A stretch of 64,000 nucleotides of DNA from Rosa chinensis (GCF_002994745.2 NC_037090.1:35335001-35399000); one strand, 5' to 3'; positions 33,861 through 46,440 are shown, numbered from the stretch's first letter. Numbers and translations: made by a program. Notes: generated by a model from the letters alone, not told the origin.

Positions 33861-35183
33861 GCGCACCATGATTGATCCTCACAGATGAATGGGTATATAT
33901 GCTGGATATGAAGTTCCAACAATCTTCCGCCACTTAATACCCTTGTTAGGAAATCTCTCTTTACTGCTAGATTTGCGGATTATCACTTTGATGAGACAAT
34001 CTTCCCGTCATTAGGGGGCGATAAAACCACGGATGTTCAACACGAATGACAGAAATTGTCGTGGTCTGTCCCCACTATGTCTCATCTCGATCCCCGCTAA
34101 AGTAATGAAATCACACATATCTGCTACAAACGTGCTTGCAAGGATGGACGTCCCTATAAGAGGATATAGTGCCACCAACGCCATAGAGGGTGGCACTCTA
34201 GCATTACATGACATGGCTCGAGCTAGGATGCATGAGAGACTCGTGGTGCGAATGATACTTTAGCACAACCTAATCTTTTGATCACTAACACTCAAAATTC
34301 ATCTCATGAGAATATTCTGCATCAAGGTTATCATTGGGTGATGGCTCAACATTAGAACTATTCCTAATAATATAGAGCTATCTGAAAATTACACTAGTGT
34401 ACATGAGATATGGGATAGAAACTCCACCATTATTGATAATGTATTTGCGCATTTTGTATGAGTTTGTTGAGTCTGATGATATCGAACCATGCTTTGTCGA
34501 TGAATGAATATGCCAACGTAGAGAAAATTGGCCTACATGGAAAGATGCAATCCAGGTTGAGTTGGATTCTCTAACGAAGTGGAAGGTATTTCAAGGCAGT
34601 GATGCCGATACCTTCTAACATAAAACCTGTTGTCTCTATTGTCTAATAGGTATTCTTTAGAAAGCGTGATGAGAAAAAAAAATGGTAATTACGCCTTATG
34701 ACGCAAGGCTTCTCACAAATGCCTTGGAATGGACTATGAGGAGACATATTCTCCAGTAATGAATGTCATTGCACTCCACAACCTTGTTAGTTTGGTAGTT
34801 TCCGAATAACTGAACATGCAGCGTATGAATATGGTTACTAAGTATCTTTATGAGGATATAGATACAGAATATACATGAAGGTCCCAGATGGACTTCATTT
34901 ACCCAAGTCAAGTGACTTTAGACCACGGAGTGTGTTCATAAAGAGGTCGAAACGCTCATTAAGTGACTACTTATTTGGGAAGGGATATGTCAATGATGAA
35001 CTATGCCTGCGCGTTTCTATGACAAGTTTCAGATTCTATCGCGGTTCATGTTGGTGACATGGTCTTCATTGGAAGTCCTTAAAAAGTTAAGGAAAATTGT
35101 TGAACACTTGAAATCCGAGTTTGGGATGAAAGATCTTGGGAGAACACAGTTTTGTCTCAGTTTGGAACTTGAGTACCATGTAG
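33861..35183 (+). pseudogene. Copia integrase tail and RT, decayed
   Basis: Short runs in changing frames: KVPDGLHLPKSSDF (34875), then LKSEFGMKDLGRTQFCLSLE (near 35110-35170), the LG-x-FCLGLQIE-type motif of copia RT. It is full of stops. Confidence 0.75.
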
Positions 35184-35940
35184 ATGCTTAGGCGTTTTAA
35201 TAAGGTCAAATCTTCAAGCACGCCCATGATCGTCCATAGTCTTGATCCTAAAAAGGATCCTCTTCATCCAAAGGATGATGACGAAGATGTGCGAGAGGCA
35301 ATGGTTCCTTACTTGAGTACAATAGGCGCATTATTGTACTTAGCTCAATGCACAAAACTGGGCATCTCATTTGCAGTGAACTTGTTGGCTAGCTATTACT
35401 ATGCACCAACGCAATGCCATTGGACTAGTGATATGGGCTTGTTCTATCCTTACAGAGACATTATGGATTCCGACCCATCACACACCAGGAACGCCGCCAA
35501 CACTAGCTTGCGTCCTCTATCCTCATCCCAAAATTATATTAGTATTTTGGAAGGTTTTGCTGATGCTGGATACCTCTCTGAGCCCACAAAGGTCGTTTCC
35601 AAACTAGTTATGTGTTCACCATGGATAAGACATCGATATCTTGGAGGTCTACAAAACAGACCCTAGTCGCTATATCTTCGAACCATGCAGAGATTATATA
35701 TTGCTCTTCACGAAATGGTTCGTGAATGTATATGGACTAGATCCATAATTATGCATGTTCGAAGCAATTGTGGTTTGCAGTCTACCACAGATGAGCCTAT
35801 GAGCATTTATGAGGATAATGCTACTTGCTTTAAAAAAATGAAGTAAAGCTACATCAAAGGCGACAACACCAAGCATAATCAGCAACAACAAAAGCTCCTC
35901 AAGATCAAAGTGAACCAGGTTCGATCTGATTACAATGTGG
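35184..35940 (+). pseudogene. Copia RT C-terminus and RNase H, decayed
   Basis: The frame reads PYLSTIGALLYLAQCTKLGI, HWTSDMGLFYPY and GFADAGYLSEPTKVVSK, the usual copia RT thumb to RNase H. A segment between HW and GLFYP is missing relative to the related minus-strand copy (KTIFRYLKG). The catalytic set is incomplete. Confidence 0.85.
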
Positions 35941-36223
35941 TAGACTCATTTTACTAAGTCATTGCCTAAATCTACTTTTGAGAAACATGTTGGTAGCATT
36001 GGTTGGTGGAAGTTGTTCGAACTCCCATGATCGTAGTCATCTGGGGGAGATGCAGACATCAAGGGGAGATGTCTACATGTATAGTCTCGAAACGTGAAGG
36101 GTGTGTTGTACTCTTTTTCTCCTTTGACTAAGGTTATTTTTGTCATACTGGATTTTTGTTCTTTGGCAAGATTTTTGATCAGGCAACGAAAAGAGCACTA
36201 TGTTTGGGCGACACCAGGGGGAG

Positions 36224-36445
36224 TGTTTAAGGACATCTAATTTATGTATTTGGCCAAACTCTAGTGACTTGTCCAAGTTGTAATAGGGTTAGTCTTACAG
36301 ATATCTTCAGAGATATCCTAATGATTGTACGATTCAGTTTCCTTGTAAGACTTATATTATCTGCTTGTAATCCTCTATATAAAGAGGGCCCTATTATCAA
36401 TAAAAGTATAGATCATTCTCTCCCAATTTCTGATTTCCTAAAACA
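36224..36445 (+). repeat. 3' LTR of the plus-strand copia element
   Basis: 222 bp, preceded by the polypurine tract GGGGGAG and followed by TSD CTTGC. Contains TATATAAAGAGG near 36377. Confidence 0.9.
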
Positions 36446-36450
36446 CTTGC

Positions 36451-36769
36451 ATGATATTTTCCATATGAGCAGTGAAATTGTTTTCCCATGGAAAAGTGAG
36501 AACATCAAAGATTCTATATGGGTTTAGGGGTTTAGTGCTAGTGGCTTTGATCGCAAATGTAATGGATGATTATACTTGATATAGTTCAAGTTCATTCTTG
36601 TTCGGCCAGCTTGTTTGAGCTGGTTCACAAAAACCACGTGCCAAACTGAAAACAAAACTTTAGGCTAATAAAAAGGCCAATTAGTTGAGGAAAAATATTA
36701 CATTAATTTCATCACATCAATTATCACAACATGAAAACTAGAAAAAAATTGATCGGCTTTCTGGCATAA
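36451..36769. other. 3' flank of the BAHD pseudogene
   Basis: Short intergenic gap between the copia TSD and the stop of the minus-strand BAHD relative. No gene seen. Confidence 0.5.
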
Positions 36770-38156
36770 TCACATACGAGAGTGAGATTGATGATTAACA
36801 ATTGCACTAGGGTTTGCACAAGCAAATGAAAGGAGCTCCTCTTCACTCTCAAATATAGCCATTTCTTCTTCATCCAGTGTCACCCACACTTCGATGCCAT
36901 CTCCATGTTTTGTGTCGATCAGGAGAAATAGGTTCTTGTGGTTGCTTTGGCTAGTGACCCAAGTTGATTTCCCCCAAACAAAATCAATTTCATGTACCGG
37001 GATCTTGCACAAACTTGTACCCCTATAAAGATTGATGCACACCTTTGTGCTCTTAAAGAACTCACCCCTCTCTCTAAGTGACTCGGACACCACCCGGAAT
37101 CCATCTTCGCCTTTGAATCTGTCCGCCTTCTCCCTGTTACTCCTTTCCTCATTTTAGCAACCAACTTCTGTAGTTCTGTCTCGTTTAGTTTGAATGCCAC
37201 TTGAACCGACCAAAACCAATTACCCACGACATTTGGTGGTACCGCGGGGACTATTCTGTTGCGGAAACTTACAATTTGGGACAACACATTTGTGCTTGAA
37301 GTAGTCTCAGGCTTCGATTTATGAGAAGCAGCAAGAGCACTTCTGAGGATAATTGCCGAAACAAGTTCTACATGTGTGCCTCCAATTTTGGTCTTGAGAC
37401 TTTCAATCTTTGTGACACCAAACACGAACCTCCTTGTTGTCAACTTTTGATTTGGGATTAATCCCAAGTTGTTTGGGGGTGACAATTCTCTGGGAGGCAG
37501 CACAGATGCTCCATTAAACTCCGGTATCACTAGTTGATCGGATTCACCACGATGTATGGCTGCCCATGTTTGTGTAAATTTGTAATATGCGCCGGCATCT
37601 CCGATCTTGTGTATTGGGGACGCAGCAACAGCTATTCCTCCACAGTTGAAAAGACTCACTTGAACAATTAAAACAACTGAACCCAACGCTAACTGAACTG
37701 TTTTAGGCTCAAACTCGGGGATAAGGTTGTTAAGCAACTTATGCTCAGGAACTTTAAGTAAATCCGAGCGCTGGCAGTTAACTCGGGCCTCAAGAAAATG
37801 AGCTCCTTCGTCGTTGCAGTCAACGAAGGCAGCGGTTTTCAGTCGGCCAGCGAGTGGATAGAAGAGAACCAAAGCTTTGGAGAGAGATGCTTGCAAGCTC
37901 TCTGAAACAGTGGAAGCGGGATCGCTAGTAGGGGAAGAGTAGAAAAATATGATAGATGGGTACGTATAAGGTAAGAAGCAGCAGTTGGTCCAGAAAAGAG
38001 AGCTGGAGATTTCTTTGGTGATGAGGAGATAGGAAGCAGCATTTGGTCCAGAAAAGAGAGCTGGAGATTTCTTTGGTGACGAGGAGTTGGAGATGAGAGT
38101 TTAATCATCTTCCTCGAGGTGATTTTTAACAGTGGATGGGTGCATGCTTCGGCCAT
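36770..38156 (-). pseudogene. BAHD acyltransferase pseudogene, relative of the split gene
   Basis: Clearly the same family as 6535-13424: it starts MAEACTHPLLKITSRKMIKL, has LVLFYPLAGRL, an HxxxD-type motif HKIGD and, instead of DFGWG, DFVWG. Two lesions break it. A 58-bp tandem duplication (starts at 37984 and 38042; both copies begin TTGGTCCAGAAAAGAGAGCT) shifts the frame near residue 35. About 10 bases are missing near 37130 relative to the other copy, shifting the frame again before the C-terminal block. The split gene aligns across both places and shows neither lesion. It ends at TGA in the 36770 region after NHQSHSRM. The pair suggests an old tandem BAHD cluster later separated by transposons. 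Confidence 0.9.
37984..38099. repeat. 58-bp tandem duplication in the BAHD pseudogene
   Basis: Two adjacent copies starting at 37984 and 38042 with few differences. Since 58 is not a multiple of three, it breaks the frame. Confidence 0.9.
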
Positions 38157-38588
38157 TGATAATGGAAAACTCGATCTCTAGGCGCTCACACTTTGGAACC
38201 ATTCAACTTTTTTTTTTTGTCAAATTAACAGAGAAGTTAATTTATGCATGGATTTTTCCTTGCTATATATAGTCGAGAAGTTTTGTGAGACTTGCAGCAA
38301 CACAGTTGAGTCAATTAGTTAAATTCTGGTTTTGCTGTAAAACATGAACTCGTGTTTCATTGTTTATTTAGTCAATTAATCTGGTGTATGTCTTCTTTAA
38401 TTATCAAAAGATATATGAATAGTCATATTTTATATTTAGTCAACATTAGCTAGAAACACTAGAGTGATATCACAGCTGCTGATGATATCAAGTCATCCAC
38501 GTACTCGATGATCATATGCTTCCAGCTACTGCATAACTCATTTTGAAAATCTCAATCAAGGAGTCACATCTCACATGGCCACCTAATA

Positions 38589-38626
<38 letters not shown>

Positions 38627-38904
38627 TTGCAAATTGCTCCAATAATTTATACGAAAAATAAAATTAGCCAAATCAACTTGCTATTTCATTATACATAATT
38701 AAGCAACAAGTGATATTTCAGTACATCTCTTCTGCATTTGAGGAAGCAGATTCCAATGGAAACGGAAATTCCATGACTAGTTGATGTAGTCTTTCTATTC
38801 ACAAGTAAAACTGAGGCCTCTTATAATCTGTGATACAACCTAGTGTTTCAATTCCAAGTTGAAAAAAAAAAAAATCCAAATTGAAAGGGATGTCAAAATC
38901 AATG
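38157..38904. other. Intergenic; contains a (CT)n microsatellite
   Basis: Upstream flank of the BAHD pseudogene, AT-rich, with a CT repeat at about 38591-38620. No gene seen. Confidence 0.5.
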
Positions 38905-39031
38905 ATTTATGTTAGCTCAGTGGTTAGAGCACACACTATCTAAGATCTAGGTCATGAGTTTGAGTCACTATGAGAGTAGGAGTGAAATCATTTGATCCTC
39001 TTTAAATAATAAGAAAAAAAAAAAAAAAAAA
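38905..39031 (+). mobile_element. tRNA-derived SINE with poly(A) tail
   Basis: GTTAGCTCAGTGGTTAGAGC is a strong tRNA-like A-box region. GTCATGAGTTTGAGTCAC about 35 bp later serves as the B box. The body ends in a run of about 18 A. The downstream part does not fold as a tRNA and there is no proper acceptor stem, so this is a SINE head, not a tRNA gene. Target duplication not resolved. Confidence 0.75.
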
Positions 39032-39622
39032 CAGTGATCTATTCATGACAAGTCACGCATGCATCCGTAACAATTTACTTGCTTATGTTGAACCATCTCA
39101 ACATATGATAATCTGTTGGCGTTTTATTGAAGATTGCAGCTTCACACTTCGACTTTTTTTTTTTTTCAGATGATCACAAGCTTCACACTTCGACTTGATC
39201 CTTTAGTTGCAAGAGTTTACATGCTGGACAGTAGTCTTTAACAGATGCCATTGTCAAGCTTACAACTAAATTCTTTATGCAAGAAAAAAAATCTAACTAA
39301 TATCATGATTACTTTCATATCAGCTTGAGGAAGATTGTGAAAACATAAGCTAATACAATCTCAAGTCGACATGGCCATATGTATTCAGACCGAGAGAGAG
39401 AGAGCTCAGAGGCATAAAAGTGATTAAACAAAAGTTCCATCAATTTATTTGAAAGAACTTAAAAACATGGTGAGTTTCCATTCCCCAAGCAAAGGTGCAT
39501 GGTTCGTGTCATGTATAAATTACAACCCAGTATCATCTTCCCTTTGTCTCATACATGTTATTACTCTTTGATGCAGTAGTAAAGGTACATTTTACACGTA
39601 AAGGATGACCTGGTAATAGCAA
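39032..39622. other. Intergenic and 3' UTR of the DJ-1 gene
   Basis: AT-rich, no separate gene. The part closest to 39623 is likely 3' untranslated region of the minus-strand DJ-1 homolog, which is the only transcription unit nearby. Confidence 0.5.
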
Positions 39623-39811
39623 CTAAAATGATACTCCAACATCCAGCAATGCCATCAATTGCGAGATGAACTCCGGGTGGCCTGGCCAAGCCGCTCCAGT
39701 CACCAAATTCCCATCAGTGAAGCAACGATGTATTGGATTGGGTTCAAGCCATGTTGCTCCTGACAAAATAACATTAAGCTTCACCGCAGGGTATGCAGTG
39801 CAATTCCTTCC
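39623..39811 (-). CDS. DJ1D: DJ1D exon 4 (C-terminal)
   Basis: Starts after TTTCAG and reads [20 protein letters not shown], ends ALLDVGVSF with TAG at 39623-39625. It completes the second DJ-1 domain ([15 protein letters not shown]). 62 codons plus stop. Confidence 0.93.
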   Translation of the reverse strand, partial: GRNCTAYPAVKLNVILSGATWLEPNPIHRCFTDGNLVTGAAWPGHPEFISQLMALLDVGVSF

Positions 39812-42800
39812 CTGAAATGTAGCAAATTACAAATAATTAAGACATAGTAAAAGGACAGCCTAATGAGAATTTTATTAACCACCTCATCCCTGCAAATGGA
39901 AATGAAGCTCTCTGCCCTCCACAAATAACTAATACTTCAAAGTTAGCAGTTACAAATAGATCACTACAGAAACAAGGTACAAAGAAAAACTTGTATGCTT
40001 GTTTCTAAAGTAGAAGATGTTTTTCCCTTTTTTCCTTACTTGGTACCATTTACTTAATCTGAAGAACAGAAGAAAATATGGCAAGTTCATAAAATGTTAT
40101 AAAAACGTTTACCAGTAAAGCTTAGCTTGAACTTGACTATAGGGTACTAAAGACGCGCTTATCAACGTTATAATTTAATTGGGTATTTTATACATGTAGC
40201 CTCTTTAAGTCAGTAGCTCCTATTTGGTTCCAAAATTCAACTTTCTTAAGGATGAAAATCAAGAAAGAGAAAGGACCAAATTGGAAACAAGATGAAATTT
40301 CAGGAAACAAAGGGTGCCCTATGACTAAAAGAAGAAAATGAAAATACTCCTTGAATTTCAAATGAATACCATGTTGCTCCTATGTACTAAAGACACTTGT
40401 GTCAATAGCCTACCTGTAGAACGCCAGCAGCAGCTAGAATCTGTTGCCCATGGCAGATCGATGCAACTGGTTTCTTGGCTTCCATAATTTGTTTCACTAG
40501 TTCAATAACATTCTTATCTAGTGCCAAATATTCTGGAGCCCGACCGCCAGGGATCACAAGAGCATCATAACTGGAGGCATCTAAACCTTCAAAATCAGCT
40601 GTTAAAGTGAAATTATATCCTGGCTTCTCACTGTAGGTTTGGTCACCTTCAAAATCATGGACAGCAGTTGCGCACATATCACCAGCTTTCTTCTTGGGGC
40701 ATGCTCCATCAACATGGCACCCTAGAGCTTGAAGCGACTGAAAAGGCACAGCTACCTCATAATCTTCCATGAAGTCCTACAAATATTGAGGATAGAATGT
40801 GAAAGTTAGTAACTGTGAGACATCTAAGACTAGTCATTGGCAGATCATATGTAGACAAGCAGTAATTCATATACCCTTTTACCTTATCATGGGTTTACTC
40901 AATTATTTCTGTTTTCGAAAGAGTAGCCAATCCTTATTTTGTTGAACAAGCACTAATTTGATTCAGAATATAGATATTAGAATATTGTGATGTAGGACAT
41001 TCTGGACAGAGAACCATAAAACAACAAACATGGATAGGGACCAAAAGAAGGGGACAACAAAAGGCTAAAATTGCATATATGATGAGCTGTTAGCTTCTAC
41101 TTTGATCATATCAGTGTGTTAAAGAGAGGTTTTGGGGTAGAGCAAAGAAATGTAAAATGCCAGTAGTGATCAGCACATTCAACAGTATATCCACAATATA
41201 CAAGTTTTAAAAGTAAAAGCTAACAGGGAAAGCCTATGCATATTGCCAGGTAAAGTTACCATTTTATTCAACATGTGGATGGCTATATTAAGGTAACATC
41301 AAAGTCTGAAAATGATAATAACAACAAAAGTGAATTACAAGAGCCGCCCCTCTGGAAGGCAACTAATGTAGTAATGCGCTTCTAGGATCTTACACACCCC
41401 GCCAATTACATGAAAATATGAAAGAGCACTTATTGGGGTAAATTATTACTGATTCATTTCCATGAAGTGCTCTTTCTTGTCATCCTAATAAGTATTGCAT
41501 CATTAAGATTTTCTAAGCACTATCAATGTTGGACAAGCCAAAACAAGATTAGGCAGTTAAGTGAATAGAAGCAGCCAGAATAAAAAAAATAACAATAATA
41601 ATAGTTATAGTAAGTAATAGTAAAAATGATAATATAATGTGACATACCACAGGTTAAATTAACAAAATACGTCTTTGTTTAATAATTTTAAGAGTAACAG
41701 TTAACCAAAGAACAACAACATAAAGAACCCAAAATTAACAACCAAGAGTAACTATACTCATAGAGGGGAACGTAAATCAGCACAATGAAGAAGTCAAGAA
41801 ACTGAACTATTTGTCATTAGTTTTTACGATTCTTCTCCAAGGTATTTCAATGACTGTTTGGTTGTGTCACAATTCCTAGTCAAAATCAAATTGACATGCA
41901 ACAAACTCAAACTGACAACACATAAATAGGTGTTCAATTGTGAAATGTGACCAAATAGGCCTACCATTCCACCAATTAAAAAACCACCAATATATTCATG
42001 TGGCATACAGCCATAGAACTAATCACGGAATCCAACAATATGAGATTTACGATGCATCTCATAAAGTCCAATCAGGCTTCCTACCCTCTCTCTTTGATAG
42101 AATATGTCGAGGCTACATCTACATCAACTCTCTTTGTTGAAGTTATTTGTATGCCAAATAATGCATGTATGTTTATGGATTGCATATATTGACCATCTAA
42201 TGCACAGTATCCAGCAGTCAACAAAAAGGACTTTCATATTGACTGTCTAATGCACAGTATCCAGCACCGTATTCATATTTGCTTATGCTGGGTTTCCAGC
42301 AAATCGGGGCATAACCTTTGTGTTTTAACTCCAGCATGATCATATTTTTGGCATTGCACTACAAATGGAAATAAATCTAAATGAGGAAACTAAAACTTAC
42401 TCCACAGAGAAACAGGACTCTTCTATCTGAACCAATTATGTTGCCTCCTAGTGCCTTCACAAAAGCCCTAATGAACTCGGGATGGCCTTTATATGTAGCC
42501 CCTGTGATTATGTTACCATCAACAACACACGCAGCCATGGTCTCTGGTTCCACCCATTTAGCACCTGCAGCAACAAGTACAGGTCCCAAAGAAGGATAAG
42601 CTGTGCACTTCCGACCTTTAACCGAGCCAGCAGCTGATAGGACCAATTGGCCATGGCAAATAGCTGCAATTGCCTTTGTGGAGTCTGTAAATTTTTTCAC
42701 CAAATCTACAACTGATGCATCAACAGCAAGATATTCAGGAGCCCGCCCTCCTGGGATTATTAATCCATCATAATTGTCAGCTTCAACATCATTGAATGTT

Positions 42801-45438
42801 GCATTGAGTGTAAAATTATGACCACGTGATTGGGAATATGTCTGCAACAAAAAGAATACTTATGAAAACAAGAAACAGAGTAAAACAAAAGGGACAGGAA
42901 ATAAATATAGCTTTCATGATTTGTAATTTTATGTACATTACAAAGACAGATCATGGATTAGAAAACCTTGTTGGTCAATTATTAGTGTATTATCATGTAC
43001 ATGTACATTGCAAATTTCCTTGTCTGTGAGAATGAAGTTAATGTACTATGGTTATAAATTCCTGCTTTTTTGGACCTTGGGAGAGCACACTCTTAGTCAC
43101 TCCACAACCAGACCAACAAAAGAAACAAAAACATATCTAGATTAGTTCTAATTGTTTTGATGATAGCGCAATTATTTCACTTAGGCATGATCTTGTGCTC
43201 TGTTCATAAGTCCATTACCAGTCATGACCAGCCTGGATGTATCACAACAAAGAGAGTAGATACTAGAAGAATCTGTATGACCTGAACAAAAACCTAGTGG
43301 AAACAGAACTGTCACCCTACAACTGCAGCAGGAGCTGCATTGCAGTCTAGAGTAATTGAGGAAAGAGTTAAATCTTTGAATCCCACTGACATAGAAACCT
43401 ACAAAGCACACCAGAGCCAAACTCTCCCAGATTTCTTCCAGCCCTAACCCCTATGTAGTTTTTGCTCCTTTTGCTTTCCGATATTCCTCCATTCGAAGCT
43501 AATAAACAGGATTCAGAAAACTCATTGGTGTCTAACAGTTAATTATATGAATCATGTGGCTCGCAAATATTAACTCCTTCATACATCACGGAAGACACAG
43601 ACGGCCTTAATCAAACCTACATGCATGTGTGTATTACCCACTCTAAAAAGCCAATCTTATGGGATTCTCAATTGTACATGCAACTCCCATACCCTCTCAA
43701 TCTGGGTGAAATGGGATTGTAAAGGCATAACAACACCGTCGTGTCTGCTATTGCCTCTAGTATTGTCAATCCCACCACGCACGAGGGTGCTTATACTGGG
43801 ATTCACACCCCAAAAGGTGGAGGGACTCTGATTCCCAAATGTAACTCCATTTGTGTTACAGACTTACTAGGATGCAACAGTTGGGATTTTTTTGTGGATG
43901 TGAATCTACAGTAGATCGCCCTACCCCCTTTGGATTGGACCAAAAATGATATATGGCATCAGAGAACGTCCTCCTTGAGTGGGTCTCCCCCTATGTGCCC
44001 CTCAGAAGTAGTGGGCAGACTCTCGATCCAACAGGAGGACAATAAGAGTGGTGGCAGCATGTAACGAACAAGATAAGAATATAAAATACTAAAGTGAAAT
44101 TTATGTAGACTTAGACAGTACCATGGTGCATATGCAGAAACTAGACCCATTCATACAGTAGAACTGCAGTCAAATAACAATAGACCAGGTGCCAAGAGTA
44201 AGCACCACCTCAGAACAAAGGGAGACATAGGAAACCTGCCTCATCCCTGTACCTTAATTTTAGGCACTGCCATCAGAACCAAAGACAGTCCCTACACCTA
44301 GACTTAGGCATGGGAAACCTTTGTTTTCTTGGACATCGAAAATAAACTCAATGAGGACTATTACAAGCCTAACTTTGTGATCTCAGTGCATCCAGTCATG
44401 AAGGCATACCCAGTTGCACATGCTAGATACAAGGGATGAGAATAACTGGATAAAAAGCGAACAAGAGGATTTACATGAGATAGGTAGCTGCTCCTTCCCA
44501 AAGCCATTGGGCATTAGATCTTCTCCGCATTAACTAAGTGATTCAATTACCATCCCTACCCCATGTATATTTAGATATATGTGTCCACAATCTGTACACA
44601 GGTTGGGTTTCTTGGAAGTAGATAAGTAGTTTAGAAAGCATATCTTAGAATATTTGGATCAAAAGCAAGCTAAAAGTTTATATTTACGTGGTGACCACAC
44701 CTTCCTAAAACAATCCTAATTAAATCAATTAAGGAATAATCAAAATATTTTAGACAATATGTCCAGTAAGCTTAAACATCCAATTGACTTCACAGTAAGC
44801 TCTGGGGATTGACATTCCAACATTCCTACCCAAGAAGAAAACCATAAACCAACTTTTTCAATGGTCAATGGAAAAGAGATAATCTTGGCCAGAAAAGAAA
44901 GAAAGACAAACACAAGAATAGATTTTGAGACTCCCTCCAAGATTAACAAGTTTTTAGTCATTTGAAAAGGAAGAGCTCTCCTTGTTTAGTCACTAGTCTA
45001 AGGCATCTAAGCCATACAATAATGACACTTAACTAGTATATGGCCTTATTGATAATCTGTCAAGTCAATCTACTAGATTTGCTTTATTCACAAGACGAAT
45101 CATAATTAAGTAAACATGCAGACTCCAGAGGACAAGTCAAACTTATTAACAGATTCCAAATCTTCCGACGATTTCCGACTTGAACTAAGTAAGCATTGAG
45201 TGCATCAAAATTCAAGTTTTGGATGATCAATAAAAGAAAAAGAAGAGGGTGATGGAGGAGGAGGAACCTGGTGAGAAGGAGAGAGTTGATGAATGGCGGT
45301 GCGGCAGATGTCGCCGGATTTCTTTCCGGGACAGACGGCATCGACGGCAACTCCAAAGGCCTGCAACGCTTGAAAAGGGACCATGGCCTCCTGATCTTCC
45401 ATGCAGTCTCCGCACAGCATCAACACCCTGCGCTTCAT
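39623..45438 (-). CDS. DJ1D: DJ-1 homolog D-like protein (two DJ-1/PfpI domains), four exons
   Basis: Exons on the minus strand: 45268-45438, 42401-42841, 40414-40776 and 39623-39811. All have GT/AG borders and phase 0 junctions, giving 387 residues, close to the 392 of Arabidopsis DJ1D. Two tandem DJ-1/PfpI domains (about 5-195 and 205-387) each carry [10 protein letters not shown] and a nucleophile elbow, AAICHGQ (Cys119) and ASICHGQ (Cys312). Each is followed by a CTAYP and a TGA-(T/A)-x-GHPEF block. Arabidopsis DJ1D is a glutathione-independent glyoxalase III that turns methylglyoxal into lactate; the same role is inferred here. The start codon at 45436-45438 opens with [20 protein letters not shown]. 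Introns are about 2.4, 1.6 and 0.6 kb. All key residues are present, so it looks functional. A foldback element lies about 480 bp upstream and could affect its promoter. Confidence 0.93.
40414..40776 (-). CDS. DJ1D: DJ1D exon 3 (second DJ-1 domain)
   Basis: 121 codons from [20 protein letters not shown] to ILAAAGVLQ, between TTTGTAG and GTAGGC. Contains the second-domain Cys in ASICHGQ. Confidence 0.93.
40777..42400 (-). other. DJ1D intron 2
   Basis: 1.6 kb AT-rich intron between GTAAGTTTTAG and TTTGTAG. No gene or clear transposon seen inside. Confidence 0.85.
42401..42841 (-). CDS. DJ1D: DJ1D exon 2 (first DJ-1 domain)
   Basis: 147 codons from [20 protein letters not shown] to [11 protein letters not shown], between TTGTTGCAG and GTAAGT. 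Holds the first nucleophile Cys (AAICHGQ) and ends with the first strand of the second domain, so the domain boundary and exon boundary nearly coincide. Confidence 0.93.
42842..45267 (-). other. DJ1D intron 1
   Basis: 2.4 kb intron with a GTTCCT donor after CAG and a TTGTTGCAG acceptor. No coding domain inside; several short open frames are not supported. It may contain old repeat sequence (43700-44050), but no boundaries could be fixed. Confidence 0.8.
45268..45438 (-). CDS. DJ1D: DJ1D exon 1
   Basis: 57 codons, [20 protein letters not shown] to [10 protein letters not shown]. It contains the MED...E segment that in DJ-1 proteins supplies the acidic residue near the catalytic Cys. Phase 0 donor. 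Confidence 0.92.
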
Positions 45439-45918
45439 TTCTGAGAGATGATGTGGACTCGGATTCTAAGGAACTGGAAGAATTTCTGGACTGAACTAAC
45501 ACACCTGCTTTTGCCCGAAAAAACTAGCAACAAAAAAAGGGATAGACCAAGAGAACATATATAAGGCATGTAAAAGACAAAATTAGAAAGAGATCGCACT
45601 CTCTAAAAGATAATATATTTAACATGATAGGTATGATATCAATTACACTGAGGACATGCATGTCAGCATGTGCCAAATAGATATAGCGCCATAGTCACCT
45701 CTACAGGAGTTATCTTAAAAACAGGTCACTTCTACGAGAGCAGTTTTTCAGCATGGCCGCCGTACACGTGTGCGTGGTGCAGCAGCTCAATGAGAGAGTG
45801 AATGGAAATTTTGAGATTTTGGAAAAAGGGAAAAATTCACCAACGGTGTCTGGACACTTAGGGGACTTTCAGAATGATACCTGAACTTACAAAGTTATCA
45901 ATGTGATACCTGGACTCC
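45439..45918. promoter_or_regulatory. DJ1D upstream region, overlapping a partial foldback repeat
   Basis: Leader and promoter region of the minus-strand DJ-1 gene. AT-rich from 45439 to about 45720; no TATA box fixed. From about 45829 it holds an extra partial copy of the foldback arm (GGGAAAAATTCACCAACGGT ... TACCTGGACTC), which forms a local hairpin with 45960-46058. Confidence 0.4.
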
Positions 45919-46126
45919 GTGACGGAAATTGGTCATAGGTACGATGTTGATACGAAAAAATGAGTCCCGGTATCACATTGATACATTGATAACTTTGTAA
46001 GTTCAGGTATCATTCTGAAAGTCCCTAAGTGTCCAGACACCGTTGGTGAATTTTTCCCAATTTTGCACGTGAGTCACTTAACGAAGACAAAATGACCGAT
46101 TTACCCTCAAATTCTTTCTTTCTTTT

Positions 46127-46148
46127 CTTTTCTTTTTTTCTTTATTCT

Positions 46149-46189
<41 letters not shown>

Positions 46190-46200
46190 TTCTTCTTCTT
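46127..46200. repeat. (CTTT)n / (CTT)n microsatellite in the left foldback arm
   Basis: Pure tetranucleotide run; its complement (GAAA)n occurs in the right arm at about 47335-47420. The two are different lengths, so they have drifted since the arms formed. Confidence 0.9.
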
Positions 46201-46440
46201 TTCTGGTTTCTTCTTCCCCTGATTTGAATCATCAAGATTCAAATCATCTTGCTCGTCCGATTCCCACCGCCGATCGCCGATCAAACACCGCCGCTGCGTC
46301 TCAATCCACCTTCATGCACCACAGATGTTTCTGGTTCCCCCAACTTCAAATCCTATAACAAATTGAAATTGTGGATTGAGGCTTCACCGTTCACTCCGAG
46401 TTCATCCTCGCCGCCGCCGCCAATGACTTGACCACCACCA

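Larger units (their letters stand above)
29566..36445 (+). mobile_element. Ty1/copia LTR retrotransposon, plus strand, 6.9 kb, decayed
   Basis: LTRs at 29566-29784 and 36224-36445 (TGTTTAAGGACATC...AAAACA) and a perfect 5-bp TSD CTTGC at 29561-29565 and 36446-36450. The polypurine tract CCAGGGGGAG abuts the 3' LTR. The leader begins TTATCAGCATGAAGCCC. Gag (about 30880-31056 and 32798-32940), integrase (33480-33860), RT (34440-35170) and RNase H (35184-35940) follow in copia order with many stops. It contains a nested solo LTR (31057-32792), an inverted gag piece (about 32945-33475) and a partly duplicated 5' LTR/leader. Confidence 0.92.

Noticed and set aside
38905..39031. GTTAGCTCAGTGGTTAGAGC suggested a tRNA gene.
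   Set aside because: No matching acceptor stem or full cloverleaf; it ends in poly(A). It fits a tRNA-derived SINE.
46078..46284. Lys/Glu-rich ORF as a coding region.
   Set aside because: It is a translation of the (AAAG)n microsatellite in the foldback arm.
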